Source: Oscillospiraceae bacterium (GTDB lineage Bacteria; Bacillota; Clostridia; Oscillospirales; Acutalibacteraceae). Taken from it: a stretch of DNA of 64,000 bases. Below are positions 34,091-43,406 of the stretch, piece by piece. Location: contig JAKVOA010000001.1 of the NCBI GenBank assembly GCA_022483045.1, positions 1,758,661 through 1,822,660 on the forward strand, given 5' to 3'. Made by a program: the position numbers and the translations under genes. Position 1 is the first letter of the stretch. The number at the start of each line of letters is the position of its first letter. A model generated the notes under the pieces. That model was not told the origin of the DNA. It made no database searches and saw only the letters and a list, made by a program, of their open reading frames with translations.

Positions 34091-34456
34091 ATGAAACGAC
34101 CCCTCGCATACATCACCGCCCCGTGGGGCGGAAACGAAATTGAAAACACCGAGGACGCGGCAGGGTATTGCCGCAAGGTCTATGACGCAGGCTTTTCGCC
34201 TATCTGCCCGGTCCTGTTCCTGCCGCTTTTCCTCAACGACGCCATTCCGCAGGAGCACAAGGACGGCGTGGACATTGCCTGCAATTTTCTGCGCCGCGCC
34301 CATGTGCTGGTGGTCTGCGGCAGGAACGTGGACGAAACCGTGAAAAACGACATCGCTACGGCGGAACGGCTGCACATCACCGCCACCACGCTGGACGGCA
34401 TTCTTACCGTCAAGGGACAGGGCCGGGAAAAAGACGCGGAAAAGGAGCGGAGATAA
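34091..34456 (+). CDS. DUF4406/DUF7768-like nucleoside-deoxyribosyltransferase-fold protein
   Basis: 121 residues, starting RPLAYITAPWGGNEIENTED, with AGFSPICPVLFLPLFLND and RRAHVLVVCGRN following. The layout (start strand, then a late acidic or polar site near DE) resembles small proteins related to nucleoside 2-deoxyribosyltransferases that are common in phages and ICEs. The substrate is unknown and catalytic activity is not shown. It lies in an operon between the replication-like gene and pcfB, and is followed after one base by a GTG-started small gene. Confidence 0.7.
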   Translation: MKRPLAYITAPWGGNEIENTEDAAGYCRKVYDAGFSPICPVLFLPLFLNDAIPQEHKDGVDIACNFLRRAHVLVVCGRNVDETVKNDIATAERLHITATTLDGILTVKGQGREKDAEKERR

Positions 34457-34457
34457 C

Positions 34458-34682
34458 GTGCCGGACTATCAGAAAATGTACCACTCGCTGTTTAACGACG
34501 TGACCGACGCTATCTCAAAGCTCCAGCAGGCGCAGCAGAAAACCGAGGAAATGTACATTGACAGCAAGGAAACCGTCCTCACCCCATTTTTGAAAAAGAG
34601 CGAAGAAAAAAGGTCGGACAGCCGGTCCGATGGGAAACCGGCTCCGGCAAAGAAAAAGCCGCCCTCTCACGACGAACGGTGA
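34458..34682 (+). CDS. Small charged ICE protein, unknown
   Basis: 74 residues from a GTG at 34458. The N-terminal helix (KMYHSLFNDVTDAISKLQQA) is amphipathic and coiled-coil-like, the C-terminus basic and disordered (Lys/Ser/Pro). Position upstream of pcfB is shared with many Tn1549-type ICEs. No function can be assigned. Confidence 0.65.
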   Translation: MPDYQKMYHSLFNDVTDAISKLQQAQQKTEEMYIDSKETVLTPFLKKSEEKRSDSRSDGKPAPAKKKPPSHDER

Positions 34683-34721
34683 CGGAGGGCGGTTTCCTCA
34701 TGACAGATGGAGGTGATTTGT

Positions 34722-35213
34722 TTGCAGGAAGAAATTGAAAACCGTTCCGTGACGCTCGTCATCAGCGGCGCGAAGCTCACGGGCCGGGTGCTCAAAGCGG
34801 TGATTGCCAAATATCTGGCCCACCGGAAGGAGAAGAAAAACGCGAAGGCCCGCGCCGGTCCCGTGGTTCCGCGCGGCAGGCAGACGGTCAAGCAGCTCGT
34901 CGGGCAGAACGTGGGCGTTTCCAATATGGAAATCACCGACAGTAACATCAAATCCTTTGACCGCGTGGCGCGGAAATACGGCGTGGACTACGCCGTCAAA
35001 AAGGACCGCAGCGTTTCGCCGCCGAAATATCTCGTCTTTTTCAAGGCGCGAGACGCCGACGCCCTCACCGCCGCTTTCACCGAGTTTACGGCGAAAACGG
35101 TGAACCGGGCGAAAAGGCCCTCCGTTCTCTCGCGGCTCCGGCAGTTTAAGGATCTGGTCAAGGCGAATACCGTTGACCGGGTGAGGCATAAGGAACAGGA
35201 GCGAGCGCGATGA
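34722..35213 (+). CDS. PcfB family (DUF3801) conjugation protein
   Basis: 163 residues from a TTG at 34722 preceded by GGAGG (34709-34713); the ATG at 34707 overlaps that ribosome site. Signatures are SVTLVISGAKLTGRVLKAVI and KSFDRVARKYGVDYAVKKDR. In the enterococcal pCF10 system PcfB is an accessory factor near the coupling protein PcfC and the relaxase. Here the stop overlaps the virD4 start (ATGA-type), in keeping with that partnership. The basic C-terminus may contact DNA. Confidence 0.83.
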   Translation: MQEEIENRSVTLVISGAKLTGRVLKAVIAKYLAHRKEKKNAKARAGPVVPRGRQTVKQLVGQNVGVSNMEITDSNIKSFDRVARKYGVDYAVKKDRSVSPPKYLVFFKARDADALTAAFTEFTAKTVNRAKRPSVLSRLRQFKDLVKANTVDRVRHKEQERAR

Positions 35214-37000
35214 GTGAGAAAACAAAAAAGTTGCTTCTGATGAACCTTCCGTACCTGTTTGTCGCTCTGTTTGCCACCAAGTTCGGACAGGCGTGGCGGC
35301 TGGCCGCAGGCGCGGACGCTTCCGGAAAGCTCCTGCACCTGATGGACGGCCTCACCGCCGCGTTTGTCTCTCCGCTGCCAAGCTTCCATCCAGCCGACCT
35401 CGGCGTGGGTGTTCTTCTCGCCGCCGCGCTCCGGCTGGCGGTTTACGTCAAGGGCCGGAACGCCAAGAAATTCCGCAAAAACGTGGAATACGGCTCGGCC
35501 CGCTGGGGCAAGGCCGAGGACATCAGGCCGTATATCGACCCGGTTTTTGAAAACAACGTCATTCTCACGCAGACGGAACGGCTCACCATGAACAGCCGTC
35601 CGAAGGACCCCAAAACATCCCGGAACAAAAACGTTCTGGTCGTCGGCGGTTCCGGTTCCGGCAAGACGCGGTTTTTCATCAAGCCGAACCTGATGCAGTG
35701 CGATTCCAAAGATTATCCGACGAGCTTCGTGGTCACAGACCCGAAGGGCAGCATCGTCGTGGAGTGCGGAAATCTCCTGCGGCGCAGGGGCTACCGTATC
35801 AAAATTCTCAATACCATCAACTTCAAAAAGTCGATGCGTTACAATCCCTTCGCGTACATTCACTCAGAAAAAGACATTTTGAAGCTGGTCACGGCGCTGA
35901 TTGCCAACACCAAAGGAAACGGCAAATCCGGAGATGACTTCTGGGAAAAGGCAGAGACCCTCTTTTACACGGCTCTCATCGGCTACATCCATTACGAGGC
36001 CCCGGTCGAGGAACAGAATTTCGCCACACTGATCGAATTCATCAACGCCTCGGAGGTCCGAGAAGATGATGAGGAATTCAAGAATCCCGTGGATCTCATG
36101 TTTGAGGCGCTGGAAAAGGAAAATCCAAACCACTTCGCCGTCCGGCAATATAAAAAGTACAAGTTGGCGGCGGGCAAGACAGCAAAATCAATCCTTATTT
36201 CCTGCGGCGCAAGAATGGCCCCCTTCGACATTCAGGAGCTTCGTGACCTGACGGCCTATGACGAGTTGGAGCTGGACACGCTGGGCGACCGAAAAACCGC
36301 CCTGTTCATCATCATTTCAGATACGGACGACACCTTTAATTTTTTAGTTTCGATGGCCTATACGCAGCTTTTCAATCTGCTGTGCGAAAAGGCCGACGAC
36401 GTGTACGGCGGGCGCTTGCCTGTCCACGTCCGGTGCCTGCTTGACGAATTTGCCAACATCGGACAGATCCCCAAGTTTGAGAAGCTGATTGCCACCATCC
36501 GCAGCCGTGAGATCTCGGCCTGCCTTGTTTTGCAGGCGCAGAGCCAGCTCAAGGCTCTGTACAAAGACAACGCCGACACGATCATCGGCAACTGCGACAG
36601 CGCCATCTTCCTCGGCGGTAAGGAACGCACGACCTTGAAGGAACTGACGGAATCGCTTGGAAAAGAGACGATCGACACCTATAACACCGGCGAAAGCCGG
36701 GGCCGCGAGGTTTCTCACAGCCTCAATTATCAGAAATTGGGGAAGGATTTAGCTTCGGTCGATGAGCTGTCTATCCTCGACGGCGGCAAGTGCATTCTCC
36801 AGCTTCGCGGCGTTCGCCCCTTCCTTTCGGACAAGTACGACATCACAAAGCACCCAAATTACAAGTACCTGTCTGACTATGACCACCGCAACGCTTTTCC
36901 TATCGAAAAATTCCTGTCCACCAAATTAAAACCGAAACCGGACGATGTGTTCAGCACATATTTCGTTGACCTCTCCGGGGACCCCAAAGCCGCAAAATAG
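35210..37000 (+). CDS. virD4: VirD4/TcpA-type T4SS coupling protein
   Basis: 596 residues. Two N-terminal transmembrane helices (LLLMNLPYLFVALFATKF; LGVGVLLAAALRLAVYV) are followed by a cytosolic ATPase with Walker A VVGGSGSGKTRFF near residue 145 and Walker B CLLDEFANIGQIPKFE near 408, then QAQSQLKALY. Coupling proteins receive relaxosomes and feed DNA to the channel. The start overlaps pcfB by 4 nt. It is intact, in contrast to the ICE1 copy, which has lost its first about 190 residues. A terminator-like hairpin covers the stop codon. Confidence 0.94.
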   Translation: MSEKTKKLLLMNLPYLFVALFATKFGQAWRLAAGADASGKLLHLMDGLTAAFVSPLPSFHPADLGVGVLLAAALRLAVYVKGRNAKKFRKNVEYGSARWGKAEDIRPYIDPVFENNVILTQTERLTMNSRPKDPKTSRNKNVLVVGGSGSGKTRFFIKPNLMQCDSKDYPTSFVVTDPKGSIVVECGNLLRRRGYRIKILNTINFKKSMRYNPFAYIHSEKDILKLVTALIANTKGNGKSGDDFWEKAETLFYTALIGYIHYEAPVEEQNFATLIEFINASEVREDDEEFKNPVDLMFEALEKENPNHFAVRQYKKYKLAAGKTAKSILISCGARMAPFDIQELRDLTAYDELELDTLGDRKTALFIIISDTDDTFNFLVSMAYTQLFNLLCEKADDVYGGRLPVHVRCLLDEFANIGQIPKFEKLIATIRSREISACLVLQAQSQLKALYKDNADTIIGNCDSAIFLGGKERTTLKELTESLGKETIDTYNTGESRGREVSHSLNYQKLGKDLASVDELSILDGGKCILQLRGVRPFLSDKYDITKHPNYKYLSDYDHRNAFPIEKFLSTKLKPKPDDVFSTYFVDLSGDPKAAK

Positions 37001-37011
37001 CGGCTTTTTTC
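36986..37011 (+). terminator. Terminator-like hairpin between virD4 and maff2
   Basis: AAGCCGC / GCGGCTT with a 6-nt loop, followed by TTTTTT. The virD4 TAG overlaps the loop and the 3' stem. It matches the arrangement in ICE1 at 17632-17657 and suggests controlled readthrough or a separate maff2 promoter. Confidence 0.78.
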
Positions 37012-37041
37012 ATATTCAAAATCTAAATTGGAGGTAGTATT

Positions 37042-37257
37042 ATGAGTTTCTTTCATTCCGCAATCGGCGTTCTCCAGACCCTCGTAATCGCCCTCGGCGC
37101 GGGCCTTGCCATTTGGGGCGCGATTAACCTTCTGGAAGGTTACGGCAACGATAATCCGGGAGCAAAATCGCAAGGCATTAAACAGCTCATGGCGGGCGGC
37201 GGCGTGGCCCTGATCGGCATTACGCTGGTTCCGCTGCTCTCCAACCTTTTCGGCTAA
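37042..37257 (+). CDS. Maff2 family small membrane protein
   Basis: 71 residues, starting MSFFHSAIGVLQTLVIALGA, with two hydrophobic helices separated by YGNDNPGAKSQGIKQLMAGG and ending SNLFG. It differs from the ICE1 copies mostly in the first residues. It has a good ribosome site (GGAGG) and follows the hairpin after virD4. By size and topology it may be the pilin-like (VirB2) subunit, but the family is not biochemically defined. Confidence 0.87.
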   Translation: MSFFHSAIGVLQTLVIALGAGLAIWGAINLLEGYGNDNPGAKSQGIKQLMAGGGVALIGITLVPLLSNLFG

Positions 37258-37319
37258 TGCCGACGCGAAAACACTCCGCGCCCCCATTCACGGGGGCGCG
37301 GGAAAGGAGGTGATGCCGC

Positions 37320-38189
37320 TTGGATTTCATCAAGCAGCAGATTACCGAATGGCTGAAAGAAATACTGGTCGGCGGCATCATGAACAACCTGTCGGGCATG
37401 TTCGACAACGTGAACAGTCAGGTCGGGCAGATCGCCTCTCAGGTAGGGACGACGCCGCAGGCATGGAACACCGGCATTTACAACATGATTCACACCCTGT
37501 CTGAAAATGTTATGATGCCCATCGCGGGCCTCATTCTCGCGTTCGTCATGACACTGGAGCTGATTCAGATCATCACCGACAAAAACAATTTTCACGACAT
37601 CGAAAGCGCCGTTTTCTTCCGTTGGATTTTCAAAACGGCCTGCGCCATCCTCATCGTGACCAACACATGGAACATCGTCATGGGCGTGTTCGACGTGGCA
37701 CAGAGCGTAGTCAACAGTGCGGCGGGAATCATCGTTTCCGATACGTCCATCGACATCAGTTCCGTCACGGCGAACCTTCAGACGCGGCTCATGGCAATGG
37801 ATCTCGGTCCCCTGTTCGGCTTGTGGTTTCAGAGCATTTTTGTGGGCTTTACCATGTGGGCGCTCACGATCTGCATTTTCATCATCGTGTACGGGAGGAT
37901 GATCGAGATCTATTTAGCCACTTCCATCGCGCCGATCCCGATGGCGACGATGCTGAACCGGGAATCGGGCGGCATGGGCCAAAACTATCTGCGCTCCCTG
38001 TTCGCACTGGGATTTCAGGGCTTTCTCATCATCGTCTGCGTGGCGATTTACGCCGTTTTGGTAAAAAGCATCAGCGTGAGCACGGACGTCAGCAAGGCAA
38101 TCTGGACTTGCATGGGCTATACGGTGCTGCTGTGTTTTACGCTCTTCAAGACCGGAAGCCTCGCAAAATCAATTTTTAACGCGCATTGA
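37320..38189 (+). CDS. VirB6-like polytopic T4SS channel protein
   Basis: 289 residues from a TTG at 37320 behind AAAGGAGG. It begins with an amphipathic helix (DFIKQQITEWLKEILVGGI) and has about six hydrophobic segments, including MMPIAGLILAFVMTLELI, SIFVGFTMWALTICIFIIVY and LFALGFQGFLIIVCVAIYAV. Same length as the ICE1 homologue and similar throughout. Forms the membrane channel for conjugative DNA in the T4SS model. Followed by a gene not present in ICE1. Confidence 0.9.
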   Translation: MDFIKQQITEWLKEILVGGIMNNLSGMFDNVNSQVGQIASQVGTTPQAWNTGIYNMIHTLSENVMMPIAGLILAFVMTLELIQIITDKNNFHDIESAVFFRWIFKTACAILIVTNTWNIVMGVFDVAQSVVNSAAGIIVSDTSIDISSVTANLQTRLMAMDLGPLFGLWFQSIFVGFTMWALTICIFIIVYGRMIEIYLATSIAPIPMATMLNRESGGMGQNYLRSLFALGFQGFLIIVCVAIYAVLVKSISVSTDVSKAIWTCMGYTVLLCFTLFKTGSLAKSIFNAH

Positions 38190-38205
38190 CGGAGGTGATA
38201 TTTCA

Positions 38206-38613
38206 ATGCAGGACAAATTACAGGAGCTTTTTGACCGGCTGGACGCCAACCTTGAAGATTTTCGGAAAACGTGGGAATCCAGCGATAAGGCAAAGCTGAT
38301 CGACGGCTCCCGCGAGATCACCGCGATTAAGGACGCCCATTATTATCTGACCGAAAGCCACGGCTTTGAACCGGAGGAAATCGACTATCTTCTCCTGTTT
38401 GAGAACCCTTTACAGGTTGTCGCGGACAAGTGGCTGGAACGCACGGAAGATCTGAGCGATTTCAGCTTCGCGCTCGACGAGGTGTTCGACAAGCAGGACG
38501 CGATCAGGGACTACGAACGGAAGGAAAAGCCGTCCATTCTGGAACAGCTTCATCATACCGCTGAGACTGCCGGGAAAGCCGCGCGCCCGACAAAAGAACA
38601 GGAGGCGCGATAA
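38206..38613 (+). CDS. Conserved acidic ICE protein between virB6 and prgI, unknown
   Basis: 135 residues, ATG behind GGAGG. It is helical and acidic, with LFDRLDANLEDFRKTWESSD, ITAIKDAHYYLTESHGFEPE and a segment YLLLFENPLQVVADKWLERT. No transmembrane helix or signal peptide. It is absent from the same position in ICE1, so it is a lineage-specific addition within the T4SS operon. Its stop lies two bases before the prgI start, implying co-translation. No function can be assigned. Confidence 0.7.
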   Translation: MQDKLQELFDRLDANLEDFRKTWESSDKAKLIDGSREITAIKDAHYYLTESHGFEPEEIDYLLLFENPLQVVADKWLERTEDLSDFSFALDEVFDKQDAIRDYERKEKPSILEQLHHTAETAGKAARPTKEQEAR

Positions 38614-39072
38614 ATGGCTTATGTTCCCGTCCCCAAGGACCTGACCGCCGTGAAAACGAAGGTTCTGCTCAATTTAACAAAACGGCAGCTTGTCTGTTTC
38701 AGCGGCGGCGCGCTTGTGGGCGTACCGCTTTTCTTTTTGCTCAAGGGGCCTGCGGGGTTCAGTGCCGGAGCCGCTTCTCTCTGCATGGTTCTCGTCATGC
38801 TGCCGTTTTTCCTGACGGCGGTGTATGAGAAAAACGGCCTGCCGATGGAAAAAATCGTCCGCAACATTGCCCGGGTGCTGTTTCTCCGGCCAAAGCAGCG
38901 CCCGTATCAGACCAACAATTTTTACGCCGTGCTCGCGCGGCAAAGTAAACTCGACAAGGAGGTGTATCGGATTGTCGGTAAAAAAGCAAAAACCGGCCAT
39001 GAATCGGTCATTGTCCCGCGCCGAGAGGCGTCAGATCGAAGCCGCTGTCGCAAGAGCTCGGCAGACCGATAA
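38614..39072 (+). CDS. PrgI family T4SS membrane protein
   Basis: 152 residues. Start MAYVPVPKDLTAVKTKVLLN is as in ICE1. Two hydrophobic helices lie around residues 28-75 (VCFSGGALVGVPLFFLLKGP, SLCMVLVMLPFFLTAVY), then RPKQRPYQTNNFYAVLARQS. The 3' end overlaps virB4 by 101 nt in another frame, so the terminal about 30 residues are composition-constrained and may not be conserved. VirB3-like partner of VirB4. Confidence 0.88.
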   Translation: MAYVPVPKDLTAVKTKVLLNLTKRQLVCFSGGALVGVPLFFLLKGPAGFSAGAASLCMVLVMLPFFLTAVYEKNGLPMEKIVRNIARVLFLRPKQRPYQTNNFYAVLARQSKLDKEVYRIVGKKAKTGHESVIVPRREASDRSRCRKSSADR

Positions 39073-41377
39073 GAAAAAGCAGTCGGCGCAGGACAGCATT
39101 CCGTTTCAGCGGATGTTCCCGGATGGCATCTGCCGCGTAACCGACAGCTATTACACGAAAACCGTTCAGTTTCAGGACATCAACTATCAGCTCAACCAGA
39201 ACGAGGACAAAACCGCCATTTTCGAGGGCTGGTGCGATTTTCTCAACTATTTCGACAGCTCCATTAAATTTCAGCTCTCGTTCCTGAATCTCTCCGCGAC
39301 GCGGGACAGCTTTGCGAGAAGCGTCACTATCCCGCCGCAGGGCGACGATTTCGACAGCCTGCGCTCGGAGTACACGGATATGCTCCGGAATCAGCTTGCC
39401 AAAGGCAACAACGGCCTCATCAAAACCAAGTACCTGACCTTCGGTATCGAGGCGGACAGCCTGAAAGCGGCCAAACCCCGGCTGGAACGCGTCGAGATCG
39501 ATATTCTCAATAACTTCAAACATCTCGGCGTAACAGCCGCATCTCTGAACGGTGCCGACCGTCTGCGACTTCTGCACGACATCTTCCATATGGATGCGCC
39601 GGAGCCGTTCCGTTTTTCGTGGGACTGGCTGGCCCCTTCCGGCCTGTCCGTCAAAGATTTCATCTCCCCCAGCTCGTTTGAGTTCAAAAGCGGCAGCATG
39701 TTCGGTATGGGGCATCAGGTTGGGGCGGTATCGTTCCTGCAAATTCTCGCGCCGGAGCTAAACGACCGGATGCTGGCTGATTTTCTCGATATGGAATCCA
39801 GTCTCATCGTCACCATGCACATCCAATCCATCGACCAGGTGAACGCCATCAAGACGGTGAAACGAAAAATCACAGATTTGGATTCCATGAAGATTCAGGA
39901 GCAGAAAAAAGCCATCCGTTCCGGGTACGACATGGACATCATCCCCTCCGACCTCGCTACCTACGGCGAGGAAGCGAAGAAGTTGTTGCAGGATTTGCAG
40001 AGCCGCAACGAGCGCATGTTCCTCGTGACTTTTCTCGTTCTCAACGTGGCCGAGAACCGGCAGCGGCTGGACAACAACGTGTTTCAGGCAAGTTCCCTCG
40101 CGCAGAAATACAACTGTGCGCTGACCCGCCTTGACTTCCGGCAGGAGGAAGGGCTGATGTCCTCGCTTCCGCTTGGGTACAACCAAGTAGAGATTCAGCG
40201 GGGCCTGACCACGTCGAGCACCGCTATTTTTATTCCCTTTACCACGCAGGAGCTGTTCCAGACCGGGCGCGAGGCGCTGTACTGCGGGCTGAACGCGCTC
40301 TCCAACAACCTCATCATGGTGGATCGGAAGCTGCTGAAAAACCCGAACGGCTTGATTCTCGGCACACCGGGCGCGGGCAAGTCCTTTGCTGCCAAGCGCG
40401 AAATCGTCAACGTATTTCTCGTCACAAACGATGACATCATCGTCTGCGACCCGGAGGCCGAATACGGCCCGCTGATCGAACGCCTGCACGGGCAAATCAT
40501 CAAAATATCGCCCACGTCTGCTGATTATATCAACCCGATGGACATCAACCTCAACTATTCCGAGGAAGAAAACCCTCTGTCGCTCAAGTCCGATTTCATC
40601 CTGTCACTCTGCGAGCTGATCGTCGGCGGCAAAGAGGGCCTGCAGCCGGTGGAAAAGACGGTCATCGACCGCTGCGTGAGGCTGGTGTACCGGGATTACC
40701 TCAGTGACCCGCGCCCGGAAAACATGCCTATTCTGGAGGATTTGTACAGCGAGCTGCGGCGGCAGGGCGAAAAGGAAGCGCAGTACGTTGCCACGGCGCT
40801 GGAAATCTACGTCACCGGCTCCCTCAACGTGTTCAACCACCGCACGACCGTCAATGTGAGAAACCGCGTCGTCAGCTACGACATCCGGGAGCTGGGCAAA
40901 CAGCTCAAAAAAATCGGGATGCTCATCGTGCAGGATCAGGTCTGGAACCGCGTTACCGTCAACCGCGCCGTGGGAAAATCCACCCGCTACTATATTGACG
41001 AGTTCCATCTGCTCTTAAAAGAAGAACAGACCGCAGCCTATTCCGTGGAGATTTGGAAGCGGTTCCGCAAGTGGGGCGGCATTCCAACCGGGATCACACA
41101 GAACATCAAAGACTTGCTTTCTTCCCGCGAAATTGAGAACATCTTTGAAAATTCAGATTACATTTACATGCTCAATCAGGCTTCCGGCGACCGCCAGATT
41201 CTTGCCAAACAGCTCGGCATTTCGCCGCACCAGCTTTCTTACGTCACCCATTCCGGCGAGGGCGAAGGGCTGCTGTTTTACGGCAACGTCATTCTGCCGT
41301 TTGTGGATCATTTTCCGAAGGACACGGAGCTGTACCGCATCATGACTACCAAGCCGCAGGAAGTGGCAGCAACATGA
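38972..41377 (+). CDS. virB4: VirB4-family T4SS ATPase
   Basis: 801 residues from the TTG at 38972, supported by AAGGAGGT (38956-38963) and by the equivalent start in ICE1; the frame opens further upstream but overlaps prgI. The N-terminal domain has RQTDKKKQSAQDSIPFQRMF and FLNYFDSSIKFQLSFLNLS. Walker A is LGTPGAGKSFAAKRE near residue 463, Walker B YYIDEFHLLLKEEQ near 672, followed by ITQNIKDLLSSREIENIFEN. VirB4 powers pilus and channel assembly. It is the complete version of the truncated ICE1 gene. Confidence 0.94.
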   Translation: MSVKKQKPAMNRSLSRAERRQIEAAVARARQTDKKKQSAQDSIPFQRMFPDGICRVTDSYYTKTVQFQDINYQLNQNEDKTAIFEGWCDFLNYFDSSIKFQLSFLNLSATRDSFARSVTIPPQGDDFDSLRSEYTDMLRNQLAKGNNGLIKTKYLTFGIEADSLKAAKPRLERVEIDILNNFKHLGVTAASLNGADRLRLLHDIFHMDAPEPFRFSWDWLAPSGLSVKDFISPSSFEFKSGSMFGMGHQVGAVSFLQILAPELNDRMLADFLDMESSLIVTMHIQSIDQVNAIKTVKRKITDLDSMKIQEQKKAIRSGYDMDIIPSDLATYGEEAKKLLQDLQSRNERMFLVTFLVLNVAENRQRLDNNVFQASSLAQKYNCALTRLDFRQEEGLMSSLPLGYNQVEIQRGLTTSSTAIFIPFTTQELFQTGREALYCGLNALSNNLIMVDRKLLKNPNGLILGTPGAGKSFAAKREIVNVFLVTNDDIIVCDPEAEYGPLIERLHGQIIKISPTSADYINPMDINLNYSEEENPLSLKSDFILSLCELIVGGKEGLQPVEKTVIDRCVRLVYRDYLSDPRPENMPILEDLYSELRRQGEKEAQYVATALEIYVTGSLNVFNHRTTVNVRNRVVSYDIRELGKQLKKIGMLIVQDQVWNRVTVNRAVGKSTRYYIDEFHLLLKEEQTAAYSVEIWKRFRKWGGIPTGITQNIKDLLSSREIENIFENSDYIYMLNQASGDRQILAKQLGISPHQLSYVTHSGEGEGLLFYGNVILPFVDHFPKDTELYRIMTTKPQEVAAT

Positions 41378-41411
41378 GCGCCCATTTCCTGCGGGATAGG
41401 AGGTGACGGCG

Positions 41412-43139
41412 ATGGAAAAACGAGCGCCCCGCCTGCAATTCACGGATGATGAACGGACCGACCCTGTATTAAAAAAATCTGTCCACAGGACGCAGAAAGC
41501 GGCGGTAAAAGCTGACCGCGCACAGGCAAAAATACCGAAAAAGAAAGTCCTTCGCAAGCAGCGCACCTTTGATAAACCTACGGGTAAAACGAAGGGGCGC
41601 TTATATTTTGAGGAAGCGGACAAAAAGAAGCCGTCGAAACTCACCCATGCCGTTCGGGACGCACCCGGAAACGCTGTTTTGATGCGGTTTCACCGGGAAA
41701 TCCGGCAGTCCGAGGACGAAAATGTGGGCGTGGAGGCCGCGCACAAAAGTGAGGAAGCCGCCGAGACGGGCGGGCGTTTGGTTCGCAGTGCCCACCGTTC
41801 CCACAAGCTGAAACCTTACCGAAAATCGGCCAAAGCGGAAAAGCGGCTTGACCGCGCCAACCTCGGTTATTTGCAGAAAAAGGCCGGGCGGGACAATCCG
41901 CAGCCCTCCGGCAATTCTTTGGCCCATTGGCGGCAGAAGCGGGCCGTCAAAAAGCAGTATGCCGCCGCGAAACGGGCTGGGCAGTTCACGGGTTCCGCCG
42001 GAAAAGCCGCCGAAAACACCGCAAAAGTGGGAAAGACGGCGGCGCGGGAGAGCAAGCGGGCGGCGGCTTTTGTCGCACGACACCGGAACGGTTTTCTGAT
42101 CGCCGCAGGCGTCTTTCTGGTGCTGGTCTTGCTTCTGAATGTCCTATCCTCCAGTTCGGTTCTGCTGGAAGGGGCGCTGTCCGGCGTTACCATGTCCACC
42201 TATCCTTCCACGGACGACGCCATGCTCGGTGCGGAAGCCGCTTACGCCCAAAAGGAAGCGGACCTTCAAAACGAGATCGACCATTATCAGGAGCAGCACC
42301 CCGGCTATAATGAATATCATTACAGTCTCGATAAAATCGGCCACGATCCCTATGTGCTGATTTCCATCCTGACCGCGTGGCACGGCGGCGAATGGACGCT
42401 GGATGAAGTCCGGGACACGCTTTCCGTGCTGTTCTCAAAAGAATACCAACTGACGCAGACTGTGGAGGCGGAAACCAGAACCCGCACGGAAACGGATACG
42501 GTGACGGACCCGGACGGTACGACCCACACCGAAACCCGGCAGGTTCCCTATGCCTACACCATCTGCAATGTGAAGCTCCACAACGAGGATTTGTCCCATC
42601 TTCCCATTTCCATTATGAACGAAGACCAGGTCGGCGTGTACTCGATGTACATGTCCACTCTCGGCAACCGGCCAGATCTGTTTCCCTCGTCGGCCTACCC
42701 GAACGCATCCACTGTCAAAAAGCCAACGGAGTACGACATTCCCCCGGAGGAAATGACGGACGCGCGGTTCGCCGCCATGATGACGGAGGCGAAAAAATAC
42801 ATCGGCTATCCTTACGTTTGGGGCGGCAACAGCCCGAAAACCTCATTTGACTGTTCCGGCTACGTGTCGTGGGTGATCAATCACAGCGGATGGAACGTGG
42901 GACGGCTGGGGGCGCAGGGTCTCTGCAACATCTGCACTCCGGTTTCTCCATCCGACGCCAAACCGGGCGACCTTGTTTTCTTTGAACACACCTACGACAC
43001 CGACGGCGTGTCCCATGTGGGCATCTACGTCGGCAACGGCATGATGCTCGCGGCTGGGGACCCCATCGGCTACTCGAACCTCGACACAAGCTACTGGCAG
43101 AGCCATTTTTACACGTTTGGGCGTTTACCGAACCCATAA
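41412..43139 (+). CDS. Conjugation-associated NlpC/P60 peptidoglycan hydrolase
   Basis: 575 residues from the ATG at 41412 with AGGAGG 8 nt before; the GTG at 41403 lies in the ribosome site. A basic Ala/Lys-rich cytoplasmic N-terminus (about 215 residues) is followed by a transmembrane helix (FLIAAGVFLVLVLLLNVLSS), a coiled region, then the NlpC/P60 domain. Catalytic Cys is in TSFDCSGYVSW near residue 479, His in SHVGIYVGNGM near 533. It opens the wall locally for the channel. Similar to ICE1 12143-13894. Confidence 0.9.
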   Translation: MEKRAPRLQFTDDERTDPVLKKSVHRTQKAAVKADRAQAKIPKKKVLRKQRTFDKPTGKTKGRLYFEEADKKKPSKLTHAVRDAPGNAVLMRFHREIRQSEDENVGVEAAHKSEEAAETGGRLVRSAHRSHKLKPYRKSAKAEKRLDRANLGYLQKKAGRDNPQPSGNSLAHWRQKRAVKKQYAAAKRAGQFTGSAGKAAENTAKVGKTAARESKRAAAFVARHRNGFLIAAGVFLVLVLLLNVLSSSSVLLEGALSGVTMSTYPSTDDAMLGAEAAYAQKEADLQNEIDHYQEQHPGYNEYHYSLDKIGHDPYVLISILTAWHGGEWTLDEVRDTLSVLFSKEYQLTQTVEAETRTRTETDTVTDPDGTTHTETRQVPYAYTICNVKLHNEDLSHLPISIMNEDQVGVYSMYMSTLGNRPDLFPSSAYPNASTVKKPTEYDIPPEEMTDARFAAMMTEAKKYIGYPYVWGGNSPKTSFDCSGYVSWVINHSGWNVGRLGAQGLCNICTPVSPSDAKPGDLVFFEHTYDTDGVSHVGIYVGNGMMLAAGDPIGYSNLDTSYWQSHFYTFGRLPNP

Positions 43140-43157
43140 CAGATTGGAGGAATTACT

Positions 43158-43406
43158 GTGAATCCGAAATTCAAGAAAATCGACGCTGAGTATGAAAAAA
43201 ACGTGGCGAAAATCTCCGCGCTGCAAGATCGGCAGAAGGAACTGGAAAAGCAGCGCCGGGAGCTGGAAAATCTCGATATTGTCGGCCTTGTTCGGGGCAT
43301 GGGCATGACGGCGGAGGAACTGGCCGCGCTCATGAAAGCGCCCCGCGAGAACCGGCCCGTATCCGATCAGAACAAACAGGAGGAAAATATTCATGAAGAA
43401 ATCTAA
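43158..43406 (+). CDS. DUF4315 family protein
   Basis: 82 residues from a GTG at 43158 behind GGAGG. Coiled-coil-like charged helix (KKIDAEYEKNVAKISALQDR), then MGMTAEELAALM and a short tail. It overlaps the DUF4366 gene by 14 nt. Role unknown; order hydrolase, DUF4315, DUF4366 is conserved in ICE1. Confidence 0.85.
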   Translation: MNPKFKKIDAEYEKNVAKISALQDRQKELEKQRRELENLDIVGLVRGMGMTAEELAALMKAPRENRPVSDQNKQEENIHEEI

